7,868 nt of DNA. Origin: JBFLYE01 sp040756715 [NCBI: bacterium]. GTDB lineage: Bacteria > UBA9089 > UBA9088. The position numbers and the translations under genes were made by a program. Below the pieces are notes generated by a model that had not been told where the DNA came from, did not search any database, and worked only from the letters and a program-made list of their open reading frames with translations. The stretch lies in the NCBI GenBank assembly GCA_040756715.1, contig JBFLYE010000084.1:1-7868 (forward strand), given 5' to 3'. Shown piece after piece: positions 1 to 6,224 of this stretch. The number at the start of each line of letters is the position of its first letter. The first letter of the stretch is position 1.

Positions 1-125
1 AAGTTTTATAAAATTTTTTCCCTTTTAATTCAAAATTCAACATTCAAAATTCATAATTTTATAAAGTTTTCCTTAAGATTATCTAAACACATACATTTTG
101 TAAAGCGTTATGGAATTAACTATAA
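1..125. other. AT-rich leader region upstream of the NIL-Thi4 operon
   Basis: Very AT-rich non-coding stretch before the first NIL gene. It holds a 12-base direct repeat (attcaaaattca at 28-39 and 42-53, period 14). It also holds a loose inverted match between ttttataaaatt near the window start and aattttataaa at about 56-66. I find no TPP riboswitch core, although a thiamin gene lies downstream. I find no convincing Shine-Dalgarno site before the ATG at 126. A TTGTAA (98-103) and TATAAA (121-126) pair has 17-base spacing, but it would start transcription inside the first gene, so I do not call it a promoter. Confidence 0.5.
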
Positions 126-368
126 ATGGCAAAGATAAAGTTGTCTTTAAGGTTTCCCAAGGAACTGATTGATAAGCCAATAATTTATCAATTAAGCCGG
201 GATTTTGATGTAATAACAAACATAAGGAGGGCAAATATTGATCAGGAAATTGGATGGATGGTTTTGGAGCTTTCGGGAGAGATGGATGAGATAGATAGGG
301 CAATTGATGATTTAATAAAAAAGGGTGTAAAGGTGGATCCCATCGGAGGGGATGTTGTGGAGGGGTAA
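126..368 (+). CDS. Small stand-alone NIL-domain protein (copy 1)
   Basis: An 80-residue protein that is essentially one NIL domain, a ferredoxin-like alpha/beta fold. The core runs from about residue 3 to 72: strand KIKLSLRFP, helix around DKPIIYQLSRDF, strand VITNIRRANI, then GWMVLELSGE, a helix with EIDRAIDDL, and a final GVKVDPI strand. NIL domains are known at the C terminus of MetN methionine ABC-transporter ATPases, where they bind amino acid. They also occur in anaerobe proteins tied to sulfide incorporation into homocysteine. This copy has no transporter domain, no ferredoxin domain and no cysteine, so a binding or accessory role is more likely than catalysis. Its stop overlaps the next start by one base (TAATG), and the operon continues into thi4. 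I infer a role in sulfur or amino-acid handling for thiazole synthesis. The fold call is fairly secure; the function is not. Confidence 0.85.
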   Translation: MAKIKLSLRFPKELIDKPIIYQLSRDFDVITNIRRANIDQEIGWMVLELSGEMDEIDRAIDDLIKKGVKVDPIGGDVVEG

Positions 369-610
369 TGGAATTTAAGATTGGGAGGAATGAGATGAAG
401 AAAGAGATGAAGCTTGTATTTCCAGAAGACTTGGTCTGTGAGCCTGTGCTTTATCGCCTGGGAAAGGATTTTTCGGTTATTTATAGCATAAAGTCTGCAA
501 ATGTAACCTCAGATTCTGGATGGGTAGTCCTTTCCCTAGAGGGAGAAGAAGGGGAGATTGAAAGGGCAATAAAGCATTTAGAAGAAAAGGGGGTAATTGT
601 TGAAAGATGA
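368..610 (+). CDS. Small stand-alone NIL-domain protein (copy 2)
   Basis: A second NIL-domain protein, clearly a paralogue of the gene before it. By hand alignment about 31 of 65 core residues are identical, including the shared FP, Y-L, DF-VI, AN, GW-VL-L, GE, EI-RAI and KGV positions. Unlike copy 1 it has one cysteine (C24, in LVCEP). The start is uncertain. ATG 368 gives 80 residues, overlaps the previous stop, and has GGAGG at 359-363 only 4 bases upstream. ATG 395 gives 71 residues, has GGGAGG at 383-388 with 6-base spacing, and better matches where copy 1's domain begins. The 3' end overlaps thi4 by four bases (ATGA), so the three genes are probably translated as a coupled unit. Function unproven; a ligand-binding or sulfur-metabolism partner of Thi4 is an inference from context. 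Confidence 0.83.
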   Translation: MEFKIGRNEMKKEMKLVFPEDLVCEPVLYRLGKDFSVIYSIKSANVTSDSGWVVLSLEGEEGEIERAIKHLEEKGVIVER

Positions 611-1386
611 ATAAAATATTTGCACCAATTTCTGAGAAGGATGTAAGCTCTGCAATCGTCTCTGAGTTTTCCAAGCAATTCTTGGAATATGTAGAGAGCG
701 ATTGCATTATCATTGGAAGTGGTCCATCTGGGCTTATCGCAGGAAGGGAGCTGGCAAGGGAAGGAATGAAGGTGCTTATAATAGAGAGGAATAACTACCT
801 TGGTGGTGGCTTCTGGATTGGTGGCTATCTTATGAATAAGGTAACATTAAGAGAGCCGGGACAGGAGATTTTGGAAGAGCTCGGTGTTCCTTGCAAAGAA
901 ACGACAAAGGGGCTATATGTTGCAGATGGTCCTCATTGTGTATCAAAGCTTATTGGCTCTGCCTGTGATGCAGGTGTTAGATTCTTGCAATTGACCGTAT
1001 TTGATGACCTTGTCTTGCAAGAGGAAAATAGGGTCTGTGGCGCTGTGGTAAATTGGACGCCAATTGAGGCACTTCCAAGGGAGATTGCCTGTATAGACCC
1101 AATTCCTTTAGAGACAAAGGTTTTAATTGATGCAACAGGACATGATGCTTGCTGTGTTAAGAAGCTTGAGGAAAGGGGGTTAATAAAAACAAAGGGGTTT
1201 GGTGCGATGTGGATTTCTCAATCAGAAGACCTTGTGGTTGAGCATTCTGGTGAGGTATGGCCTGGCCTTGTTGTAATCGGAATGGCAACCGCCACCACCT
1301 ATGGCTTGCCCAGGATGGGACCTACCTTTGGTGCAATGCTTCTCTCTGGCAAAAAGGGTGCAGAAATAGCAAAAAGGCTGATCTGA
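607..1386 (+). CDS. thi4: Thi4-family thiazole synthase (ADP-thiazole biosynthesis)
   Basis: A 259-residue Thi4-family protein, which makes the ADP-thiazole precursor of thiamin from NAD, glycine and a sulfur source. Visible features in order: an N-terminal ISEKDVSSAI segment typical of the family, the dinucleotide-binding GSGPSG (37-42) ending its strand at IIER (58-61), GGG (66-68), NWTPIE (149-154), ACIDP (161-165), DATGHD (175-180), VVEHSGEVWPGL (210-221) and a C-terminal GLPRMGPTFGAMLLSGKK (233-250). Length is prokaryotic; yeast Thi4 is about 326 residues. C162 falls just before the DP motif. As I recall the families, that place is His in the sulfide-using Methanocaldococcus enzyme and the sacrificial Cys205 in yeast. 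This protein may therefore donate sulfur from its own cysteine. The start overlaps the NIL copy 2 stop by ATGA. Old databases label this family ribose/ribulose bisphosphate isomerase; the motifs fit Thi4 better. Confidence 0.93.
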   Translation: MNKIFAPISEKDVSSAIVSEFSKQFLEYVESDCIIIGSGPSGLIAGRELAREGMKVLIIERNNYLGGGFWIGGYLMNKVTLREPGQEILEELGVPCKETTKGLYVADGPHCVSKLIGSACDAGVRFLQLTVFDDLVLQEENRVCGAVVNWTPIEALPREIACIDPIPLETKVLIDATGHDACCVKKLEERGLIKTKGFGAMWISQSEDLVVEHSGEVWPGLVVIGMATATTYGLPRMGPTFGAMLLSGKKGAEIAKRLI

Positions 1387-1414
1387 CCATTATTCTTTTA
1401 TATCAACCTCTCTC

Positions 1415-1534
1415 TTATGCCATTACGCACATAGATTCTCTGGCTACCTTTTCCTCCTTTAAACCTAATAACTCTGCCGCCCTGCAAACCCACTCAAACC
1501 TAACAAGGATTTCAACATTTTTGAGATAAACGCC
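1415..1534 (-). pseudogene. Possible remnant of a small protein gene
   Basis: Between the convergent thi4 and secA ends, the minus strand holds a 39-codon open stretch between an in-frame TGA (1535-1537) and a TAA (1415-1417). The translation looks protein-like, with an amphipathic helix around WVCRAAELLGLKEEKVA and codons (AGG, AGA, GAG, AAG, GTA) like the native genes here. It has no in-frame start codon near its beginning and no Shine-Dalgarno site, so it cannot be an intact gene. I do not recognise the family. It may be the eroded 3' end of a lost gene, or chance. Confidence 0.25.
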
Positions 1535-1605
1535 TCAATACAAAAATCAAAAATACAAACAAAACTTAAAACCATAAACTCTGTGCCTTTGCCGCTTTAT
1601 ATTGC

Positions 1606-4095
1606 TTACCTCCCATGGCAATACTTGTATTTCTTCCCACTTCCACAGGGGCAGGGTTGGTTTCTCCCTATTTTCTTATGGGGTTCTGTAGGAAGGCTTG
1701 CTCGGGTAATTATCTCTCTTGGTCTTTCCCTTACTCCAGTAAGGGAAACCTTAAATAGATGCCCAACAATTTCCTCTTTCATATGATAAACAAGCTCTTC
1801 AAACATCCTAAATGCCTCAATCTTGTATTCCACCAAGGGGTCTCTTTGTCCATATGCCCTTAAATGGATGCTTTCCCTTAAGAAATCTAAGTTATGCAAA
1901 TGGTCTTTCCATAGGTTATCAATAACCGAGAGCATAATCATCCTTTGGATATGGATTAAATCTTTTCCCATGGTTTCCTTTTTCCTCTCATAGGCAAGGC
2001 TAATCTCTTTTTCTAATCCTTCCTTTATCTCTTCTCTATCTTCTATAGAAATACTTGGATTTATTCCAAAAACCTGAAAAACCCTTGTTTTTAATCCCTC
2101 TATATCCCAATCATCGGGATGAATATCTTTAGGAAGATAAATGGGAAGGTATAGCTCAAGCACCTCAAGGCACATCTCCTTAAAATGCTCATCAAGGTCG
2201 CTTGAGGCCATAATCATATCCCTTTCATTGTAAATAAGGCTTCTTTGGTTATTCATCACATCATCAAATTCCAAAAGCCTCTTTCTTATCTCAAAGTTAT
2301 GTGCCTCTACCTTTTTCTGGGCATTCTCTATTGACTTTGTAATCCAGGAATGCTCAATCACCTCATCATCCCTTAAGCCAAGCTTGGTCATTATGCTTGC
2401 TATTCTCTCTGAGCCAAATAGCCTCATTAAGTCATCCTCTAAAGAGATATAAAACCTTGATGAGCCAGGGTCTCCCTGCCTGGCACACCTTCCCCTTAAT
2501 TGATTATCAATCCTCCTTGCCTCATGCCTTTCAGAACCAATAATATGGAGACCACCAAGTTTTAATACCTCCTCTTGATTTTCCTTATCGGGTGGATTCC
2601 CTCCTAGAATAATATCGGTTCCCCTTCCTGCCATATTTGTGGCAATGGTAACCATCCCCTTTCTTCCTGCCTGGGCAACAATCTCTGCCTCCTTCTCATG
2701 GTATTTTGCATTCAATACCTGATGGGGAATACCTTTTGATTTAAGCATCCTGCTTAAGCGTTCTGATTTTTCTACAGATATTGTTCCAATCAGGACAGGC
2801 TCTTGCTTTCTGTAAAGCTCCACAATCTCCTTCGTAATTGCCTCAAACTTTGCCTTTTCTGTTTTATAGATTACATCGGGGTAATCCTTCCTAATCATTG
2901 GCTTGTTTGGGGGGATAACCACCACATCAAGCTTGTAGATATTATAGAATTCATCTGCCTCAGTTTTGGCGGTTCCCGTCATTCCCGCTAGCTTTTCATA
3001 CATCCTAAAGTAATTTTGTAGGGTAATCGTTGCCAGGGTTTGATTTTCGCTTTTAATTTTAACCCCCTCCTTTGCCTCTAATGCCTGATGTAAGCCTTCG
3101 GAAAACCTCCTTCCTGGCATAATCCTTCCCGTAAATTCATCAATAATTAAAACCTCTCCATCCTTTACCATATAATCAACATCCCTTTTAAACAGGGTAT
3201 GTGCCCGCAGAGCCTGGTTGATATGATGGATAAGGTCGATATTCTTTGGGTCATAAAGGTTTTCTCTCTTTAAAAGCCTTTCAGCCTTTCTTACCCCATC
3301 CTCGGTTAAGACAGAGGTATGCATCTTCTCGTCAACCTGATAGTCTATGTCCTTTTTAAGATAAGGAATTGTTTGATTTATCTTGTAATACTTATCCGTT
3401 GATTCCTCAGAAGGACCTGAGATGATCAAAGGTGTCCTTGCCTCATCAATCAATATTGAATCAACCTCATCCACAATGGCATAGAAATGACCCCTTTGCA
3501 CCTTAAGCGATAGGTCAGGAACCATATTGTCCCTTAAATAATCAAAGCCAAATTCAGAGTTTGTTCCATAGGTAATATCACATTGATAGATTGTCTTTCT
3601 TTGCTTAGGGTTCATATCGTGCTGGAGATAGCCAACGGAAAGACCCATAAATTCATATATTGGACCCATCCACTTTGCATCCCTTTTTGCCAGATAGTCA
3701 TTTACCGTAACAATATGGACACCCTTTCCCAGCAAGGCATTAAGATAAACCGGCATTGTGGCAACCAGGGTCTTTCCCTCTCCTGTCTTCATCTCGGCAA
3801 TCTTTCCCTGATGTAAGACAATCCCTCCCATAAGCTGGACATCAAATGGCCGCATATTTATTGTCCTTTTTCCCGCCTCCCTCACTAAAGCAAATGCCTC
3901 AGGAAGAAGATCATCCAATGTTTCACCTTTTGCAATTCTTTCCTTAAATTCCTCGGTTTTTTCCTTGAATTTTATCTCAGGATATTTTGCTACATCTTCC
4001 TCATAAGCATTTATCTCATTAACAATGGGAAGAAGGCGATTGATATCCCTCTTTTCCTTTGTGCCAAAGATTAAAGAAAGCAATTTTCCTAACAT
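1606..4095 (-). CDS. secA: SecA preprotein translocase ATPase
   Basis: The 829-residue SecA motor, which pushes unfolded secretory proteins through SecYEG by ATP hydrolysis at the inner face of the membrane. Domains are complete: Walker A MKTGEGKT (102-109), motif [14 protein letters not shown] (208-219), preprotein cross-linking region about 225-370, [10 protein letters not shown] (367-376), second helicase fold with [11 protein letters not shown] (485-495) and the arginine motif [15 protein letters not shown] (532-546), then helical scaffold/wing with NLWKDHL (727-733). The C-terminal zinc-binding SEC-C motif has C815, C817, C826 and H827. Length is close to Bacillus SecA (about 841). The start [11 protein letters not shown] is the standard amphipathic N terminus. 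It lies 10 bases after the OB-fold gene without a strong Shine-Dalgarno site, so it may be read from upstream promoters. About 5 of 54 arginines use CGN; the rest use AGG/AGA. Confidence 0.98.
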   Translation of the reverse strand: MLGKLLSLIFGTKEKRDINRLLPIVNEINAYEEDVAKYPEIKFKEKTEEFKERIAKGETLDDLLPEAFALVREAGKRTINMRPFDVQLMGGIVLHQGKIAEMKTGEGKTLVATMPVYLNALLGKGVHIVTVNDYLAKRDAKWMGPIYEFMGLSVGYLQHDMNPKQRKTIYQCDITYGTNSEFGFDYLRDNMVPDLSLKVQRGHFYAIVDEVDSILIDEARTPLIISGPSEESTDKYYKINQTIPYLKKDIDYQVDEKMHTSVLTEDGVRKAERLLKRENLYDPKNIDLIHHINQALRAHTLFKRDVDYMVKDGEVLIIDEFTGRIMPGRRFSEGLHQALEAKEGVKIKSENQTLATITLQNYFRMYEKLAGMTGTAKTEADEFYNIYKLDVVVIPPNKPMIRKDYPDVIYKTEKAKFEAITKEIVELYRKQEPVLIGTISVEKSERLSRMLKSKGIPHQVLNAKYHEKEAEIVAQAGRKGMVTIATNMAGRGTDIILGGNPPDKENQEEVLKLGGLHIIGSERHEARRIDNQLRGRCARQGDPGSSRFYISLEDDLMRLFGSERIASIMTKLGLRDDEVIEHSWITKSIENAQKKVEAHNFEIRKRLLEFDDVMNNQRSLIYNERDMIMASSDLDEHFKEMCLEVLELYLPIYLPKDIHPDDWDIEGLKTRVFQVFGINPSISIEDREEIKEGLEKEISLAYERKKETMGKDLIHIQRMIMLSVIDNLWKDHLHNLDFLRESIHLRAYGQRDPLVEYKIEAFRMFEELVYHMKEEIVGHLFKVSLTGVRERPREIITRASLPTEPHKKIGRNQPCPCGSGKKYKYCHGR

Positions 4096-4105
4096 TGGTA
4101 TTTCA

Positions 4106-4579
4106 TCATTTCAAAATCTCTATTTGGCTTTGATCATTTAAAATTATCTCCGGTTTTCCCTTGTATTCTTTAATGTAGCCGGAGACACGAACCCTCTTTT
4201 TATAGTAGTAATTTTCTGGATTCGCGGGGAAAGAGGAAAAGGCTCTCGCAAAGATAACTGCCGTAAAGTAACGCTTGTAATCTGGGTGAAAGTTAAGGAA
4301 GCATGCCTTTCCTGAATTATGTGTGGCGACAATTCTACCTTCTACCCTTGCATACTCACCATAGTGCTTCTCAGCATCCTGCCAAGAAATCACCGGGATG
4401 CCTCCCTTTTGTCTTTTTTTAGGAAAAGATCTATCTCCTTGTTCACCCTTTGAAGGCAAAGGAGCACCTCGTTGGTCAACGAACCATACTTTGGCCAAGT
4501 AGATCACCAAAACAGCCGCTACCACTGTAACTGTAAGCCTAATAAGAAACTTTTTAAGATCTGGATTGTGTTTCCTCAT
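4106..4579 (-). CDS. Membrane-anchored OB-fold protein
   Basis: A 157-residue protein with a positively charged N terminus (R2, K3, K9, K10, R14), one transmembrane helix (about 12-31), a basic hydrophilic linker (32-60) and a C-terminal OB-fold-like domain (about 62-157). The domain has the pattern of small nucleic-acid-binding OB folds: a [19 protein letters not shown] stretch, then TAVIFARAF, then a [21 protein letters not shown] closing strand pair. Charge distribution predicts a cytoplasmic N terminus and an exported OB domain. It overlaps the nuclease gene by ATGA and has a strong AAGGAGG site, so the two are made together. OB domains of this sort are, from memory, sometimes fused to staphylococcal-type nucleases; here the parts are separate genes. 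I infer a nucleic-acid-binding partner for the nuclease; ligand unproven. Confidence 0.75.
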   Translation of the reverse strand: MRKHNPDLKKFLIRLTVTVVAAVLVIYLAKVWFVDQRGAPLPSKGEQGDRSFPKKRQKGGIPVISWQDAEKHYGEYARVEGRIVATHNSGKACFLNFHPDYKRYFTAVIFARAFSSFPANPENYYYKKRVRVSGYIKEYKGKPEIILNDQSQIEILK

Positions 4580-5262
4580 TCTTTCCTCCTTAGAGAATAA
4601 ATTTTCCCTTTCTCTTCAAAAGGATATTTTTGCAGAAGTTCCTTAAGAATTTCATCTAATCTTTTGCGTCCTTCCAGATTAAGTGATTCATATCTCTTTA
4701 CCAGGTTAGCAATTCTGCCATCCTTGAGGGAGAGGTGCCATAAACCATATTGATGTTTCTGCGCTTCCGCTTCTAAGGCAATAAATTCAGCTTGACGCCG
4801 GAAGGGAAACCTAAGATAAGCATACGCATACCCTCGGTAGATCATCTCAGCGTTTGCAAGGCGGCCGTCCACAAAAACATAGGCCAGAAGCCTTCCATAT
4901 TGGTCTCTAAGATTATTGGGTTCGTATTCCAAAGTACACTCAAATCCTTCTGCAAACCCCTTCAAAAATTGCCTTGCTTCTTCGCCGAACCTTTGTACAG
5001 GAATTTCTGGGTGGTGTATTTCGGGAGCATCTACCCCTATCAAACGAACTGTCTCGCCATTGTCCAGTAATATTGTGTCGCCATCGAGAACACGCCTCAC
5101 GCGAAATGGACCTTTTAAAGGCAGAGACTGGACTTGGACTACCATAGATGGCGATTTTTCCCTCTCCATCCCTCTATGGAGGATGAACATTCCTAAAATG
5201 ACAACTGCCGTGACCACTACCACTCCTATTAAGAATCGATCACCTACGAATCCGAATCGCAT
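4576..5262 (-). CDS. Membrane-anchored staphylococcal nuclease-like (thermonuclease) protein
   Basis: A 228-residue calcium-dependent SNase-type nuclease. An N-terminal hydrophobic helix (about 10-28) anchors it, probably facing outward. The SNase domain spans about 52-178: RVLDGDTILL (57-66), VRLIGVDAPE (72-81), DQYGRLLAYVFVDGR (120-134), then an alanine/glutamate-rich helix ending YGLWH. All catalytic and metal residues known for staphylococcal nuclease have counterparts: D62 (D21), R73 (R35), D78 (D40), E81 (E43) and R124 (R87). It is therefore probably active and would cleave DNA or RNA at or outside the membrane. Residues 180-228 add a charged helical tail. The ATG is the first after an in-frame stop but has no clear Shine-Dalgarno site. 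Arginine codons are mixed (about 10 of 23 are CGN), unlike secA, which suggests separate origin. Roles could be nutrient scavenging or defence against foreign DNA. Confidence 0.92.
   Translation of the reverse strand: MRFGFVGDRFLIGVVVVTAVVILGMFILHRGMEREKSPSMVVQVQSLPLKGPFRVRRVLDGDTILLDNGETVRLIGVDAPEIHHPEIPVQRFGEEARQFLKGFAEGFECTLEYEPNNLRDQYGRLLAYVFVDGRLANAEMIYRGYAYAYLRFPFRRQAEFIALEAEAQKHQYGLWHLSLKDGRIANLVKRYESLNLEGRKRLDEILKELLQKYPFEEKGKIYSLRRKE
4585..4591 (-). promoter_or_regulatory. Strong Shine-Dalgarno site of the OB-fold gene, inside the nuclease 3' end
   Basis: On the minus strand AAGGAGG lies 5 bases before the ATG of the OB-fold gene. It is embedded in the last arginine codons (AGG AGG) of the nuclease gene. 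With the ATGA overlap this supports both the start choice and coupled translation. Confidence 0.85.
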
Positions 5263-5342
5263 CTTTAAGACTTTAAAAAAGTTTTACCCAAGGTTTTTCC
5301 TAATATGAAGTTTGGCAACATCCATAACATTAGACCTTCAAG
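5263..5342. other. 80-base gap between retropepsin and nuclease genes
   Basis: Non-coding spacer between two same-direction gene pairs. On the minus strand I see a TTGCCA, but no -10 element at proper spacing, and no stem with a U-tract. It does not decide whether the nuclease pair has its own promoter. Confidence 0.4.
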
Positions 5343-5795
5343 CTATTTAACCGCTTCAATAAAAGCATCTTTGGTGTGGTAACTGAAGAAAATATCAAAT
5401 TCTGAAAGTAATCTTTCAAATCCAATTACTAATGGTACATTATCACCTGGAGCAAGATAAGCCTTTATTCCTATTGTTTCTGTAGCATACTCTGGATCAA
5501 TCAAGCGTAATTCAATTGTGGCAACCCTAACAGACATAGCACATTCCTTTTTAGGAATTACACCCCGTAATTCTGTTTCACCTATAACCTTATTAATGCA
5601 TTTCCTCCATATCTTGTGCGGAATAAGAGAAATTGGAGCACCTGTATCTACAATAGCAGATTCAGGGCTACTCCATCCTTGAGAAGTCCTAAACTGGATG
5701 ACTGCTAAAAGCCTAATACCTTTATGCAACTCTATTCCACTTTTGGTATCAATAACAGGTTCTGTAGAAAAGAAGAGCCGAATTCTTTTATTCAT
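5343..5795 (-). CDS. Retropepsin-like aspartic protease
   Basis: A 150-residue single-domain aspartic protease of the retropepsin type. The active-site strand is SAIVDTGAPISLIP (46-59), with D50-T51-G52 as the catalytic triplet. Residues 119-135 (NVPLVIGFERLLSEFDI) match the second conserved strand-plus-helix of the fold, where a hydrophobic run ends in G before the helix. Only one DTG is present, as expected for an enzyme that becomes active as a homodimer. No signal peptide or membrane helix is visible, so it is probably cytoplasmic. Its ATG overlaps the stop of the preceding DUF5678-like gene by ATGA, so the two are almost certainly made together. Natural substrates of such bacterial proteases are largely unknown; the partner could be a substrate, a regulator or an inhibitor. 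Confidence 0.85.
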   Translation of the reverse strand: MNKRIRLFFSTEPVIDTKSGIELHKGIRLLAVIQFRTSQGWSSPESAIVDTGAPISLIPHKIWRKCINKVIGETELRGVIPKKECAMSVRVATIELRLIDPEYATETIGIKAYLAPGDNVPLVIGFERLLSEFDIFFSYHTKDAFIEAVK

Positions 5796-6043
5796 AGTAT
5801 TCTCGCTTGTCCTTCTATAAAAAGCGTAACAGGTGGTCTACCTATTTCTCTGGATATAGATTCTTCTCTTTCATCGGTTAAATCTTCTCCAAAAGCTACT
5901 ACTTTTTTATCTGCAATTGCTACCCACATCTCTGCGTATTTTTCCCTAAGATCAGCATAGTGCTCTAATGCCCATTTATGATCTTCCCAAAAGTCGGATG
6001 CTAAACGCTCCTCTTGCTGTAATTTATGTATTTTAGGTATCAT
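5792..6043 (-). CDS. DUF5678-like small protein paired with the protease
   Basis: An 83-residue acidic protein. Residues 1-34 are a charged helix (KLQQEERLASDFWEDHKWALEHYADLREKY is the run I read as helical, parts at 6-35). The signature WVAIADKKVVAFGEDL (40-55) follows, then a helix DEREESISREIG and a final strand VTLFIEG (72-78). The WVAI-x-VVA-G pattern resembles the DUF5678 family; that match is from memory. There is no signal peptide or cysteine. It is the first gene of the minus-strand cluster, with its own promoter (6112-6141) and a strong GGAGGTG site 7 bases before the ATG. It overlaps the protease gene by ATGA. A small first gene coupled to an enzyme resembles toxin-antitoxin or regulator-enzyme pairs, but no function is established. 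Confidence 0.75.
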   Translation of the reverse strand: MIPKIHKLQQEERLASDFWEDHKWALEHYADLREKYAEMWVAIADKKVVAFGEDLTDEREESISREIGRPPVTLFIEGQARIL

Positions 6044-6050
6044 ATTTATT

Positions 6051-6057
6051 CACCTCC
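6051..6057 (-). promoter_or_regulatory. Strong Shine-Dalgarno site of the DUF5678-like gene
   Basis: GGAGGTG on the minus strand, 7 bases before ATG 6041-6043. It fixes the start of the 83-residue protein. Confidence 0.85.
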
Positions 6058-6111
6058 AAACTTTTTTATTATCTCTCTTGTGCCTATTTATATATTGTTC
6101 CATCCCTTTTT

Positions 6112-6141
6112 ATAATACCCTACAAATAAACATTTTGTCAA
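6112..6141 (-). promoter_or_regulatory. Sigma70-type promoter for the DUF5678/retropepsin operon
   Basis: Minus-strand TTGACA (6136-6141, perfect -35) and TATTAT (6112-6117, one mismatch to TATAAT) are separated by 18 bases. Transcription would begin near 6105, giving a leader of about 60 bases before ATG 6043. No other comparable promoter is seen until secA, so this may drive the whole minus-strand cluster. Confidence 0.65.
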
Positions 6142-6172
6142 TATTTGGGTTGACTAAATCCTCAAGATGGGT

Positions 6173-6187
6173 AGGTTTCAAAAACCT
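6173..6187. repeat. Palindrome between the divergent promoters (candidate operator)
   Basis: AGGTTT (6173-6178), a 3-base spacer, then AAACCT (6182-6187): perfect 6-base inverted arms ending immediately before the plus-strand -35 box at 6188. Its place suits a repressor or activator site; a short hairpin or chance are alternatives. Confidence 0.4.
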
Positions 6188-6217
6188 TTGACAAAATAAG
6201 GAAAGGAATGATAAAAT
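6188..6217 (+). promoter_or_regulatory. Sigma70-type promoter with extended -10 for the mobA-like gene
   Basis: TTGACA (6188-6193, perfect -35), 18-base spacer, then TAAAAT (6212-6217, one mismatch) preceded by TGA at 6209-6211, which makes an extended -10. The predicted transcription start is about 6224-6226, exactly at the ATG of the next gene (6225), so the mRNA may be leaderless. Confidence 0.7.
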
Positions 6218-6224
6218 TTATATA

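Noticed and set aside
1-125. TPP riboswitch upstream of the thi4 operon
   Set aside because: None of the conserved riboswitch core strings (CTGAGA or the downstream CTGATCTGGATAATGCC-like block) is present.
110-172. Short ATG frame whose product starts MELTINGKDKV, recalling the N terminus of ThiS
   Set aside because: Only 20 codons, out of frame with and overlapping the NIL gene, with no ThiS C-terminal GG; the likeness is probably chance.
1257-1529. 90-codon plus-strand frame overlapping the thi4 end
   Set aside because: Out of frame with the well-supported thi4, with no recognisable domain or ribosome site; a shadow frame.
1387-1605. Bidirectional intrinsic terminator between thi4 and secA
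   Set aside because: I found no GC-rich stem followed by a T run in either direction; the T-rich minus-strand stretch lacks a stem.
4916-5308. 130-codon plus-strand frame opposite the nuclease gene
   Set aside because: Antisense to a gene with all catalytic motifs, low-complexity composition and no initiation signals.
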